DNA of 64,000 nucleotides from Reinekea sp. G2M2-21 (GTDB taxonomy: Bacteria; Pseudomonadota; Gammaproteobacteria; Pseudomonadales; Natronospirillaceae), in contig NZ_JADPQG010000002.1 of assembly GCF_015687175.1 (NCBI RefSeq), forward strand, positions 496,001 through 560,000, written 5' to 3'. The stretch's first letter is position 1. Each line of letters begins with the position of its first letter. Below the pieces are notes generated by a model. That model was not told the DNA's origin. It saw only the letters and a program-made list of their open reading frames with translations, and made no database searches. The translations under genes and the position numbers were made by a program. Positions 26,901 through 35,772 of the stretch are shown piece by piece.

Positions 26901-29335
26901 GTTTCAGACAAATACAGAGCAATTTAGAAGATAAAACATTTTACCCTGATCTTGGGCATAAGAAATTGTTTGTATTTGGTACTGACAATCTAGGCACCCC
27001 TTATGGGGGCGCTGGCCGCTCAGGTGATGAAGTTAGAGTTGTCAGTGTCCAGAATAGCTATTTCGATACTTTTCCCAAAGCGGGTGACTTTGACAGTCGG
27101 ACTGAATTTGTTAATGGCTATGCGAAAATTTTGTTGCGAGGCGATTCAATAACCAAAGCCGGATTGATTAATAATAGTCCCGTCCAAGTTCGCCTACAGG
27201 TAATACCGAACCGTGATCTCCCAAACTCACCTCCACCTTACTATGTAAATGCTTTTGTCACTGTCAAAAACAATGCAGATGTGAAGTTAGACCAGTTACT
27301 TGACGGCAGTTCAGTGTGGGTTAAGCCAACAAACCATACCGTAGGGCTGTTTCCTAAAACGGACATGGAGATGCGATACAGTCACTTATTTGGAAAAACC
27401 GTGGGAGCTAGCCCTCATCAACAGGCATTTGACTATGGTCAATACCTTATTAACATGGTGACTATTCCGTTGGTTTCACCTGTGAAAGAAGAGAATTTCA
27501 AATACAGCTTAGTGCCAGACGGTTACTTCGGGAATAACACCTCTATGGTTATAGAGAAATTGATTTCTGACGAATCAGATGAGGTGGCCTGGCCAGATGA
27601 GACGTTTAGTCCAAGTGACAAGTTGTCAGTAAAAAGGCCAGTGACGCACATGGATAATGAAGATCTACTGACTGCATTGGCTGGCGATAAACCATATCGA
27701 ACCCTTCGGAAGCTAATGCAGGATTATCAAGCGACGGGTGATGTCACGACCTTGACTGATGAAGTAGAGGCAGAAATCAAATCAATTCTGCCTAAGGGCT
27801 CATGGTCAATAGAGGATCAAGCGTTACTGGTCGAGGGTTACCCTTCACTAAATTTAGAAACCTTACGTCACAGTGTTCTCACGCCAGAATTGATGAGAGG
27901 TTTGGCGCTTAATGACATTGAAACACGAACCGTTGCAAACGAAGGTGAGTTTACCGATCAAGACTTGGGTATATATGAATTGTATCGTGTATATGACTGG
28001 GACCAGGATGGGTTGAGCAACCTAGCTGAGGTTGAAAATTCTACTCAATTTGATACAAGTGGGAACGCAACTGCATTAGCACAGGATGTCTTTAACCCAC
28101 TGAGTGTCACAAATAGTGGAGTAGGAAATAGAATCTTAACGGCCTACCATCGTGGCGGTTACAGTCTACGATTTCCTTACGCCGCTAACCGAACAAACTT
28201 TGAACCAACTGATGGAAGTACGGGTTTAGGTGAGTTGTCTGTAGTGACGTCTGATACTTTAGGTGCCGAAGTCGCAGGCTTGAGAATACCAACCTTTGCG
28301 GCAGGTATTTATGATATGGGTGGCAACACGGATCGTAATAAAGACTCCTACACGACATCAAATATCGTAAACACAATTGAGGCTGCAGCACGAATTTGGG
28401 ACCGAGAGTACCCTGACTCCACTCCATTGCTAGCAGATCCGGGCAGATATGCCCGCAGTACCGCAAATATATATCCGGGTTCGTTGCGAATTGGGCTTAA
28501 TGATATTTCTGGAAAAGCGGGAGGAATTAATAAAAATACCGCAGAAATTGCTATGTTGAGAGTTGGCCGTGCCATTCCACAGACAGTGCTTGATCATTCC
28601 AGCCATAATAACGGGCTGGATGTCGACATGCGATATGTCAGGGCAAACAACATTTACAATGATGAATACGAAGAAGGTGCCACTACAGTTGATAGTGACG
28701 AGCATGACATAGCTCGTACTGTTGAATTGCTAAATGCGATTGACGACAGTGGGGTCGGTATTAACTTTGTGATTTTTGGTTACCATACAAGTCAATTCGA
28801 TAAGAATTATATTGGGAATAACAAAAATGCATCTTGGAATCCTTCTTATGACACAACTGTAGGGGATGACAATCGATCATTGCACGATAATCATTTTCAT
28901 ATTCGGTTTGAAATTTCGGCAGAATCTGTCTTGGCCAGAACGTCGCTCCCCGATAATGTTGTCTTCAGTTACGTACCACCCAGTGATACTATTTCTGCTG
29001 AAGAATCGGTTGCACAGTCTACCCATCTGTTGTCTTTCGTAGTTTGGGATGGGCATGGAATGAGGGCATTGCCGTGGCAGCGAATTAAGTTTTCTGTAGA
29101 AAATGATGGCGCATTTGGTGGGAATCAGGATGATGAATCCCTCCTTCTGGATGTTGGTACCACTCACTCAACTCAGCCGCAAAAGCTGTGGGTTAATTTT
29201 GAAAACACCGCTGCTGGGTTCGGTATCGCTACATTGAAGATAAGATGTAAAGAAGTTGGCGGACCCGAAACTATTGAGTTGAAAGAGCAAGTGACTACAA
29301 CAACATTTGATGAGGTAACCATTACATGTCAATAA
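23936..29335 (+). CDS. Secreted toxin-like protein with MepA/M74 murein endopeptidase tip (gene B)
   Basis: 1799 aa with signal peptide (cleavage after HTQA, about residue 28). Residues about 345-980 form a module shared with the truncated paralogue at 33.2 kb, containing acidic DxDxDG loops (YDFDLDGEYD, TDTDADGQINPED) and LYRPERFVPFKTPQ at about 793-806. Another EF-like loop, DWDQDGLSNLAE, lies near 1355. The C-terminal part has H1557-NNGLDV-D1564 and H1653-F-H1655. The spacing and context (SSHNNGLDVDM, HDNHFHIRF) match the zinc site of MepA-type (M74) murein endopeptidases (H-x6-D, HxH). An Ig-like end domain follows. G+C falls sharply near 26340. It overlaps the following exported protein by 10 bp. 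I read it as a polymorphic toxin that cuts peptidoglycan cross-links; delivery route unknown. Confidence 0.8.
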   Translation: MKLTTLNLRPSRLLAALLAMAFAGHTQAFLFGGLEGPNPMWGFINNVNLYKGHMYARGIYTNENGNMVYVVYDATGKEIEEIGAIEESGEYDKSFLLSAREYNQYIAHYNQQMQSFTDFYGNDLGIEPELLTAEEYEARRGSLVVADANNTPWNGDLASHTLRDSTRSVLVFPEALLYTDSTQYLLAQYPVDLTDNSIALPQDISSLIIGFDGKIRQQRADRISLRSIFYEDTSRELNDPERYDGSYYTMRQDFTEEDLSLVSPISGVAITTFLGLHGGGLTNANGSFNIDVRGTPCPRFSYDYPIYLEAQLPYRPFNPEQPGASVYYLNKQVNFSCNGYGPSFFKPVQRTDFVVDVNLLNGDFLFPNVELASETDDPKLVYDFKEPTANANGEEGARFEYITFDQYDFDLDGEYDISVCGNLNDAGAFIPLDSGEQCTKTNIQGIYLSGYPERPNTCTDTDADGQINPEDPQCQPQFTRLVDTQKINQDIGLVTKMAQQHVQDTDLFIVRKANGQLVAMRQGLKDDEKAYGPSRNDLQAATNEVKANYRMLMRGPKSHISRAFEYSRLRDDSNGFSQWQQDSNMAPELQKLDEADHLRTGELLEVWAINRVTGYMGKAELEMTPAQISNGILDTIVPTIEMRPPNLKVWAERVYDIEAGLTQGEQRRYLIGNEGIGEADDTYIQINVEWYDEDGTALPDALTDYGFTGRLAYVSDGNTLTDASQAGQARFAIKPGTHVELVRLSGNIDNQHYYVQVNAVPESQFDDFGLAGNSSATQDRSAEATFEEVEHNLYRPERFVPFKTPQYDEKLSTELKQLYSIAKQSHLANGGSAEDWHPPLPSVDWMYRPEYQFSVFDLTVNHVNLTNTSDGNDRDVLENAFHVVDVQSDNISVLFDIIAPELEALSKLESPERLTLSLGPQEFEIAYGNNGQVEFSNLTAMSSLGAEDFLTLKLYANHDAQNVLWEMSLESKSVIYHSLAQEPINATRGFRQIQSNLEDKTFYPDLGHKKLFVFGTDNLGTPYGGAGRSGDEVRVVSVQNSYFDTFPKAGDFDSRTEFVNGYAKILLRGDSITKAGLINNSPVQVRLQVIPNRDLPNSPPPYYVNAFVTVKNNADVKLDQLLDGSSVWVKPTNHTVGLFPKTDMEMRYSHLFGKTVGASPHQQAFDYGQYLINMVTIPLVSPVKEENFKYSLVPDGYFGNNTSMVIEKLISDESDEVAWPDETFSPSDKLSVKRPVTHMDNEDLLTALAGDKPYRTLRKLMQDYQATGDVTTLTDEVEAEIKSILPKGSWSIEDQALLVEGYPSLNLETLRHSVLTPELMRGLALNDIETRTVANEGEFTDQDLGIYELYRVYDWDQDGLSNLAEVENSTQFDTSGNATALAQDVFNPLSVTNSGVGNRILTAYHRGGYSLRFPYAANRTNFEPTDGSTGLGELSVVTSDTLGAEVAGLRIPTFAAGIYDMGGNTDRNKDSYTTSNIVNTIEAAARIWDREYPDSTPLLADPGRYARSTANIYPGSLRIGLNDISGKAGGINKNTAEIAMLRVGRAIPQTVLDHSSHNNGLDVDMRYVRANNIYNDEYEEGATTVDSDEHDIARTVELLNAIDDSGVGINFVIFGYHTSQFDKNYIGNNKNASWNPSYDTTVGDDNRSLHDNHFHIRFEISAESVLARTSLPDNVVFSYVPPSDTISAEESVAQSTHLLSFVVWDGHGMRALPWQRIKFSVENDGAFGGNQDDESLLLDVGTTHSTQPQKLWVNFENTAAGFGIATLKIRCKEVGGPETIELKEQVTTTTFDEVTITCQ

Positions 29336-30336
29336 AAATGATTAAAAACACACTTATTTTGACGGTATCCTGTCTGCTCATCGCACAGAATGCATTCGCA
29401 GTTAATTTGGGCGCTTTTGATTTTGAGAATGGAAAAGCGACGTTTTTTATGTACTACGCCGGTAAAAACAAACTTAACAGCATCTACAGTGTTGATTTTT
29501 CTACCAATGAATTTAATTTAATTGTTGAAGGCTCGCCGGAGGGTGGCCTATCGTTCAGTGGTACAAGGTTTGTAGCCTATTGGATAGATGGGCAACTGAA
29601 CGTTTGGGACATAATTAATCAAGAATCTGCTTTCAGTTTAAATACGAACGCAGGTAAGAACACACTCTTTTATTGGTCGAGTGGGGGCGATCGATTAGCG
29701 GCTTACACTCTTGATAAAAAGCATGCGATTGAGTTAAACCTGATTGATAATGTATATCAAGAGGTTAAATTTGACCAGCCGTTCGATGCAATTCAATGGA
29801 GTGCTCAGGCTGAAGATTTTTTATATACCTATGCTGCTATTTCGTCGTTTAAAAAAGTAACGGAAGCAGGAGAAATAGAAACTTATGATCTAGATCTGAC
29901 TGTAGAAGATAATGAGTTAGAGGTGACATTCCAAGATGAGCCTGGTGATATGGAAGCCGAGGGTGCGGCTTTCATCATTAATAAAAAGGGTCAAGAGGTT
30001 GCCCGCTATAGTACCAATCAACTTATTAAGAGCGAAATATTTGCTAGTCAGCAATTCGACAACGTCATTAGAGTATTCTTCAATCAATTCTGGGGGGTGA
30101 GCTTTAAGGTTCCAGATTTTGTCATCCACAGAGAATCAATTAGTCTGGCAGCCACATATTATGATTTGGTAAGTGGTCCCGAAAAGCAGGATATAAGTAT
30201 CTATTTTAATGATTTAGCTCTCGATCCTGCAGGTTATGTTTTACAGTGGAATTATCGAGAAAATAGATTTCAGGTCGAAGATATTCGTGAAGGTAAAGTG
30301 ATAAAAACTTATGAAAGTTTGTGGCCTCTAAAATGA
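29326..30336 (+). CDS. Exported beta-propeller-like protein, candidate immunity to gene B
   Basis: 336 aa with a cleavable signal (ending QNAFA). The start overlaps the gene B stop by 10 bp; MIK at 29338 is an alternative start. The mature protein shows repeated short beta motifs (FYWSSGGDRLAAYTL, IQWSAQAEDFLYTY) resembling TolB/DPP4-type propeller blades. I recognise no enzymatic motif. A periplasmic protein translationally coupled to a wall-hydrolase-tipped toxin is the expected position and location for an immunity protein, because murein toxins must be neutralised in the periplasm. The immunity role is inference. The gene is AT-rich like the 3' part of gene B, so both may have arrived as one cassette. 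Confidence 0.65.
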   Translation: MSIKMIKNTLILTVSCLLIAQNAFAVNLGAFDFENGKATFFMYYAGKNKLNSIYSVDFSTNEFNLIVEGSPEGGLSFSGTRFVAYWIDGQLNVWDIINQESAFSLNTNAGKNTLFYWSSGGDRLAAYTLDKKHAIELNLIDNVYQEVKFDQPFDAIQWSAQAEDFLYTYAAISSFKKVTEAGEIETYDLDLTVEDNELEVTFQDEPGDMEAEGAAFIINKKGQEVARYSTNQLIKSEIFASQQFDNVIRVFFNQFWGVSFKVPDFVIHRESISLAATYYDLVSGPEKQDISIYFNDLALDPAGYVLQWNYRENRFQVEDIREGKVIKTYESLWPLK

Positions 30337-30424
30337 TTACCAATGTTTAAGTGGATAGGTACAACTAAAACAGGATCCTAGGTTGAGCCGCATTTAGTAG
30401 TAGTGCAATTTTTCTGCGTATAGT

Positions 30425-30477
30425 GGACTTAAATGGACAGGCACTTATGGACAAGGGACTTAAATGGACAGGCACTT
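30425..30477 (+). repeat. REP-like direct repeat beside the transposase remnant
   Basis: A 22-bp sequence beginning GGACTTAAATGG and ending CAGGCACTT occurs at 30425-30446 and again, identical, at 30456-30477. It sits 70 bp upstream of a RAYT-type transposase remnant, as expected for the REP sequences such enzymes act on. Confidence 0.7.
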
Positions 30478-30544
30478 TAAGGGTTGACGATTTCGCCCAG
30501 TGCTGTTTATATAACCAGCAAATTGCATATCCAAGGATTCGTTT

Positions 30545-31424
30545 ATGCCTAAACCAAGGAAAAGTCAGGTCTCGATAGAGGCAACCCCTTACTATCACTG
30601 CGTTTCACGCTGTGTTCGCCGCGCGTTTTTATGTGGCGTTGACACTTACAACGGCCAGAATTACGAACATCGTAGAGGTTGGGTGGAGCAACGGATATTA
30701 AAGCTTTGTCAGTTGTTTTGCATCGATGTTTGCGCCTACGCCGTTATGTCCAATCACTATCACGTTGTTTTGCACATCAACACAAAACGGCAAGCCAGAT
30801 TAAGCACTCAGCAAGTGTTAGAGCGCTGGCATACCTTATTTTAAGGCAATCACTTGGTGAGTCGTTTTTTGCAGAATGAGCCGCTTTGTGACGCAGAGCT
30901 AAGCGCTATTGAAGACATTGCCGAACAATGGCGCGAACGCTTAGGCAGTTTAAGTTGGCTTATGAAAGTGCTGAATGAAGGCATCGCCAAAGAAGCGAAC
31001 TTTGAAGATCAATACACTGGGAAATTCTGGGAAGGAAGGTTCAAATCTCAGGCACTGCTGGATGAACAAGCACTGGCCGCCTGTTTAGCCTATGTTGATT
31101 TAAACCCTGCTCGCGCCAACATGGCAGCCACACCTGAAACGTCCAACCATACTTCCGCGCAAAAACGCATAAAGGAAGCCCAAAAGACGCCAACTCACAC
31201 CTCCGAACCTTATCAGCCATGCACGCTCATGCCATTTGTCGGCAACCCCCAAACAAGACATGCCCCAAGGCTTACCTTTTAAGCTCGAAGATTATCTGGA
31301 ATTACTCGATTGGACCGGACGCGTTCAAAGAGACGACAAGCGTGGTGATATAAATCAAAAGTTGCCACCGATTCTAACTCGTTTGAATATCGAGCCTAAA
31401 AACTGGATTTACAGCGCTCAGTAT
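30545..31424 (+). pseudogene. REP-associated tyrosine transposase (RAYT), decayed
   Basis: The Y1-transposase (HUH) family is clear: ATPYYHCVSRCVRRAFLCG, the HUH motif SNHYHVVLH, and KFWEGRFKSQALLDE then LAYVDLNPARA with the catalytic Tyr. Two lesions break it: an in-frame TAA at 30842-30844 (HTLF-stop-GNHLVSRFL, where relatives have a Lys codon), and a +1 C in the C5 run at 31246-31250 that shifts LMPFVGNP out of frame with KQDMPQGLPFKLEDYLELLDWTGR. The C-terminus is not complete either; at about 31425 it runs into the remnant of a toxin. Its insertion separates the first toxin-immunity pair from the second remnant and may have caused that rearrangement. Confidence 0.85.
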
Positions 31425-31858
31425 TTTGAATCACCTATTGCAACAGCAACCGACACAAATTATGTGCTAGACGATGCAACCTTGATATATAACCCTGCAT
31501 TGCCTGATACCGAACAATCCGAAGAAATCATAGAGTTAAGTCCTATTGACGTGCGAGGTATGACTATGCTCATTTTACAGTTGTTTACGTTACTGAAAGT
31601 CTGCAAGAAAACGTACCCACCAATTCGGATCTGATTAGTATTAGTGGTCCTGGCACTATCGTTCCTCACCGCACAGATGAAAACGGAATGATCCAGATTA
31701 GATTGAAACCAAAAGGAGTAGGGCAGGTCGTTCTAAAGGTGTATAGACCGGATGAATCGATTGATGGATCAGGTGGTGCTGTTAATTCAGTCAACGAGAG
31801 CGACTTTATAGGTAAAATTGAAATAGAAGTTTTAGGAGAATCTGATGATGGGCTATAG
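31425..31858 (+). pseudogene. C-terminal remnant of a second gene-B-like toxin
   Basis: Reading ESPIATATDTNYVLDDATLIYN then PALPDTEQSEEIIELS aligns with the gene B end (ESVLARTSLPDNVVFSYVPPSDTISAEESV). After a frame change near 31550-31562 the sequence continues DYAHFTVVYVTESL to GKIEIEVLGESDDGL-stop, the same kind of C-terminal Ig-like domain as in gene B. The 5' side is lost at the transposase junction, so all catalytic residues are gone. The stop overlaps the next exported-protein gene by 14 bp, repeating the toxin-immunity overlap of the gene B pair. It is an orphan cassette tail. Confidence 0.65.
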
Positions 31859-32987
31859 GCTTTTTGTTCTGAGCTTGTTGTATTGTACAGCAGTGGCTAG
31901 TGACTTCGGTCCTATTCAAACAAATTGGACATTGAATGAGAAAACAAATGTTGCTTATGTTTCAGGAAGTAGAATAAATCCATTCGATTATGATTTTAGT
32001 GTCCGAGGAATTCAGGTGTTGGATTTTCTGAATAAGGAAATTAGAACATTTACAGGACCATTTGAAAATGCAGCTTATACGGATCTGAATTTAAATATCA
32101 GAAACGAATTATTGGCGCTCCGAATAACTGATTTAGACTCTAATGATATGGCAGCACTTTATGCAGTCAACACTGAAACAGAAGAATTTATTGAAATATA
32201 CAGTTCAAATCGTGAATTCGTTGCAAATTATGTCTGGAGTCCGGATGGGAATAACATAGCTTTTATTATTGCAGAAAGTTTTGATGCAAATGATGATAAA
32301 AGTAGGTACGAAGCACCGTATCGAGCAAAAGGGGTGGGTATCTACTCGGTTGACAATAGTGATGTGAGAATATTTGATGTGCCTGCGTATTCTTTGCATT
32401 GGGCTGCTCATGACAACAATCTCTATATTGATAGAAAGCCTTTTCGTGAAAATGACATTGCCATCCTCGATATCGAAAGTGGAAAAACGAAACCATCGTT
32501 GCTTAAAGACGTTTTTTTATCACCATCAGGGGATTTCTATTTTAATACTATTGCTGGTAATTCTGATACAGTCATTTATAAATCGAATGGAGATTATCTT
32601 TTCACACTGAAATCTGAGGAAGGTTATTCTTATGTAAATTCTCGTTGGATAGCAAACGATATTCTGAGCTTTGGCGATTTATCTACTGTATATTCTCTAC
32701 ATGATGTAAGAGCAAATAACTCAGTTGTTCATGATAAAAGCATGATTACTAAAACTGAAGACGGGAATCGAGTGATTAAAGTTCTTGGATATCGCCCTAT
32801 CTCCTATGGTAAAGAAAATCTAGTGATTGTAACCGAAAGGGGTTTTCTGTTGATAAATAATCGAAATTTTGTAACTAAAATGAAGTTAGAAAATTCTTTG
32901 TTTTCGCAGGTTGGGTTTTGCTCCAAAATAACCAAAAAGTTTCCAGACACACGCTGTATAAGCCAGATTCCAAACTCGGCACCCTAA
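31845..32987 (+). CDS. Exported beta-propeller-like protein, candidate orphan immunity protein
   Basis: 380 aa with an N-terminal signal (MMGYRLFVLSLLYCTAVAS). Blade-like segments such as YVWSPDGNNIAFIIAES and FLSPSGDFYFNTIA point to a TolB/DPP4-like propeller, the same general fold I infer for the partner of gene B, though the sequences are far diverged. It overlaps the broken toxin tail by 14 bp and is followed by a strong intrinsic terminator. It appears intact, and would therefore protect against a toxin the cell no longer encodes whole; retained orphan immunity genes are typical of polymorphic toxin loci. The role is inference. Confidence 0.62.
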   Translation: MMGYRLFVLSLLYCTAVASDFGPIQTNWTLNEKTNVAYVSGSRINPFDYDFSVRGIQVLDFLNKEIRTFTGPFENAAYTDLNLNIRNELLALRITDLDSNDMAALYAVNTETEEFIEIYSSNREFVANYVWSPDGNNIAFIIAESFDANDDKSRYEAPYRAKGVGIYSVDNSDVRIFDVPAYSLHWAAHDNNLYIDRKPFRENDIAILDIESGKTKPSLLKDVFLSPSGDFYFNTIAGNSDTVIYKSNGDYLFTLKSEEGYSYVNSRWIANDILSFGDLSTVYSLHDVRANNSVVHDKSMITKTEDGNRVIKVLGYRPISYGKENLVIVTERGFLLINNRNFVTKMKLENSLFSQVGFCSKITKKFPDTRCISQIPNSAP

Positions 32988-33138
32988 CTTAAGACTTAAG
33001 TGAAGAATATTTTTTATACTAGCCGTAGGCCTATTTCCAATCTTCATTTTTGCAAATTTTGATTACACAATTGGCCAAACTATCAAAAACTTATCAAGAC
33101 ACCCACTTTAATAGTTCCGTCAGTAGCGGATGCCTTTG

Positions 33139-33165
33139 AAACAGAACTAACGTTCTGTTTTTTTT
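33139..33165 (+). terminator. Intrinsic terminator behind the second immunity candidate
   Basis: AAACAGAAC and GTTCTGTTT pair over 9 bp with a 4-nt TAAC loop, and T's run from 33158 to 33165. It lies about 150 bp after the stop codon at 32987 and closes the second cassette before the truncated third one starts. Confidence 0.9.
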
Positions 33166-33229
33166 GCAGATGTGAAAACGCAGTTAAATTGATCAGGTTT
33201 AAAATTTCAGGCACAGTTCAGATCCAGGC

Positions 33230-35731
33230 TTGCTGAATTCTCGATGCTTGGTTCTGTTAAACCAATTTACTTTTAGCTGTTTTGGTTACGGGCGATCTTC
33301 ATTTATGCCCATAATGAGTATCGATTTTCCGATTGACGTCAATATGCTTACCGGTAGTTTAGTGTTCAGTGGCGTCGAGCAAGCGCTGCCTACAGAGTAT
33401 CCAACGTTGGTATATGATTTCAAGGAGCCTGGACTTGATGCAGATGGCGATGAGTTGGCGCGATTCAAGAAGATAACCTCAGATTATTATGACTTCGATC
33501 TAGATGGCGAGAATGACACCATAGTTTGTGGCGCCTTGAATGAAGATCATTTGTTTGTGCCCATTGCAAATGGCTTGAACGGTTGTTCAGCGTTCGATTA
33601 TCAGGGTATCTATTTATCTTCATCAGTAAACAGACCTTATATTTGCCCGGACGACCCGCTATTACCCCTGTGTCAGCCTCAATTTGTCCGGCTAATCGAT
33701 ATTGAAAAAGTTGATAGAGATATAGGGCTTGTTGTCAGGATGTCTCACTTAGACATTCAAGATACCGATATCTTTGTGGTCAGGAAAGCGACCGGACAGC
33801 TTGTTTCCATGCGCCAGGGCTTGAAAGATAATGAGCGTGCTTACCCATATTCAGGCAACTCAATTAATACGCAAGTTGTTGGCACGCAAGTGGACTTCAG
33901 AATGATCATCCGAGGTGCGGATGCTGAGTTTTCCAGAGCCTTGTCCAACTACTCAAAGAAATCCTTCGATCAATGGCAACAAGAAAGCAACATGGCTCCA
34001 GAGTTTTATAGTCAGAAGAATTCGGACCATATTCGATCCGGTGAGGCACTCGAAGTCTGGGCAATAAACCGTGTTACGGGTTACATCGGGTCCCAAGAGG
34101 TTGTGGTGGGTAAAGATCAATTGGACGAAGGCTACTTGGATTCCGCCGTTAACCTTATTGAAATGCGGCCTCCAAATCTGAAGATATGGGCAGAACGGAA
34201 ATACACAATTGAAGACGGGCTCGATGCCGGAAGCGAAGTGCAATATATCATCGGCAATGAAGGTATCGGCGAAGCGAATGATGCTTTTATCAAAATCACT
34301 ACCGCTTGGTACAGCGAGGATGGCTCGCCAATCCCGGATGTAATAGGAGCATATGGTTATACGGGTCGGTTGGCTTATATCAGCGCTGAGAATGAGCTGG
34401 CGGAATCCTCCGCCAGTGGACAAGCGCGCTTTTCCGTTACTCCCGGTACCCATTCTGAAGTCGTGCGTATTCCGAACGGTGCGGAAGGATTGAATAATGA
34501 GCACTACTATATTCAGGTAAATGCGTTACCCGCGCAGGAGTTCGACGACTTCGCATTAAAAGCAAATACAGGTGAGCAAGAAAATCGCGACAGCGACATT
34601 AATTTTGATGGTGTTGCCGAGAATTTATATCGACCGGAAAGATTCGTACCATTCAAAACACCACAATTTAACGAAGAACTCAGCACCCTTCAGAAGCAAG
34701 CCTATCTGTTAGAGTTTAATCGCCGTGAAGGTGAAGGTGTATCGACAGATAACATGTCGGAGCCGCCTCTTGTTTACGATTGGTACTACCGACCCGACTA
34801 CCAGTTCAGCGTGTACGATTTAGAGTTAAATCAAATCCAGATTGCACAGTTTTCGGAAACCGGTGAGCGCAAGCCGAATTCAGACGAGTTTGACTTGCTG
34901 AAAACGGGAGAAAACTTCATTTCACCATCCAGCATTATCGATATCCTGTATCAGCTGAATGAGATTGAGCAAACGCCTTTGCAGCGTTTCGATGGCGAAC
35001 AAACATTAACATTAGCGCTTGGGCAAACAGAAACCAAGGTCACGTTTACAGAAAATCAACACTTTCTGTTTGAAAACCTGAATTTTTTTAGTCAACTCGG
35101 CAGTGAAGATTATTTAACCCTCGCGCTATATAGCAATGAAGACAGTGCCAACCTGTTGTATCAGTACGCGTTTGAATCAGAAGGATTGTTGGTCTACTAC
35201 AACATACCTGCTGTTTCCAATAATGAAACACGAATGAAGCAAGTCGACTATCGTGGTCCTGACCCAGACAACGGGCACGATCATGTTCATGACGCCCCAG
35301 TTATTCGTACACTGGGAGGAATGCGCCTGAAATACGCATATCTACCACCCAAAATTCAAAACGCCGAAGGCCAATTTGTTGAGATGGTACCGGAGCACTT
35401 TAACGTAACGTTTCGTGGATCGAATGGCTGGTTATGCAAACACCAAGTCGGCTACTTAAATGAATACGATCAGCACGCTGATTGTTTGCTGACGATTGAC
35501 GGACAAGAAATAGAAATGATGCCAGAGCGGAAAATACTGCACAGCTTCCAGAACGAAGTACCCGCGAATGTCTGGGCCTTCTGGTGGGAGCCAACCAGCG
35601 ACACGGGTGTTTCTGGCTCCCCAGCAACGGAAGAGTCATCATCCCGCTGGGAGAATGACTTAGAGATTGAATTCACATTGAATATTGATTACCCCGGTAA
35701 TGCCGAAGAAACCCAAGAACTTTTTTTTTAA
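33230..35731 (+). CDS. N-terminally truncated gene-B paralogue, core module (orphan cassette)
   Basis: About 830 codons, homologous to gene B from about residue 345 to its mid-region. Matching blocks include VNMLTGSLVFSGVE and YPTLVYDFKEPG, YDFDLDGENDT, DTDIFVVRKATGQLVSMRQGL, IEMRPPNLKIWAER, YIIGNEGIGEAND, LYRPERFVPFKTPQ and YYRPDYQFSVYDL. There is no signal peptide; in-frame homology fades at about 33215, where gene B still has over 340 residues. The nominal start is a TTG at 33230; ATG 33305 is the alternative. It ends with a stop directly behind a T9 run, while the frame at -1 continues into the hydrolase-like tip at 35773. As it stands it is unlikely to be exported. It reads as a silent cassette or a decayed gene. 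Confidence 0.75.
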   Translation: MLNSRCLVLLNQFTFSCFGYGRSSFMPIMSIDFPIDVNMLTGSLVFSGVEQALPTEYPTLVYDFKEPGLDADGDELARFKKITSDYYDFDLDGENDTIVCGALNEDHLFVPIANGLNGCSAFDYQGIYLSSSVNRPYICPDDPLLPLCQPQFVRLIDIEKVDRDIGLVVRMSHLDIQDTDIFVVRKATGQLVSMRQGLKDNERAYPYSGNSINTQVVGTQVDFRMIIRGADAEFSRALSNYSKKSFDQWQQESNMAPEFYSQKNSDHIRSGEALEVWAINRVTGYIGSQEVVVGKDQLDEGYLDSAVNLIEMRPPNLKIWAERKYTIEDGLDAGSEVQYIIGNEGIGEANDAFIKITTAWYSEDGSPIPDVIGAYGYTGRLAYISAENELAESSASGQARFSVTPGTHSEVVRIPNGAEGLNNEHYYIQVNALPAQEFDDFALKANTGEQENRDSDINFDGVAENLYRPERFVPFKTPQFNEELSTLQKQAYLLEFNRREGEGVSTDNMSEPPLVYDWYYRPDYQFSVYDLELNQIQIAQFSETGERKPNSDEFDLLKTGENFISPSSIIDILYQLNEIEQTPLQRFDGEQTLTLALGQTETKVTFTENQHFLFENLNFFSQLGSEDYLTLALYSNEDSANLLYQYAFESEGLLVYYNIPAVSNNETRMKQVDYRGPDPDNGHDHVHDAPVIRTLGGMRLKYAYLPPKIQNAEGQFVEMVPEHFNVTFRGSNGWLCKHQVGYLNEYDQHADCLLTIDGQEIEMMPERKILHSFQNEVPANVWAFWWEPTSDTGVSGSPATEESSSRWENDLEIEFTLNIDYPGNAEETQELFF

Positions 35732-35742
35732 CTCGCGAGTTA
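35721..35742 (+). other. T9 slippery run plus palindrome at the cassette frameshift
   Basis: Nine T's (35721-35729) end the core frame as CTT-TTT-TTT-TAA, which contains the canonical -1 heptamer U-UUU-UUU. A perfect 14-bp palindrome TAACTCGCGAGTTA (35729-35742) follows at once. One -1 slip, or one extra T, puts the reading in frame with TRELGPPANDGDPLMQGDD and the 510-codon tip gene. Confidence 0.6.
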
Positions 35743-35772
35743 GGTCCGCCCGCAAACGATGGTGACCCATTA

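Noticed and set aside
16518-29335. Genes A and B as Rhs or Tc toxin components
   Set aside because: No YD/RHS repeats, no Rhs core motif and no TcdB/TcaC signature could be found, although HYR and Ig domains do occur near such genes elsewhere.
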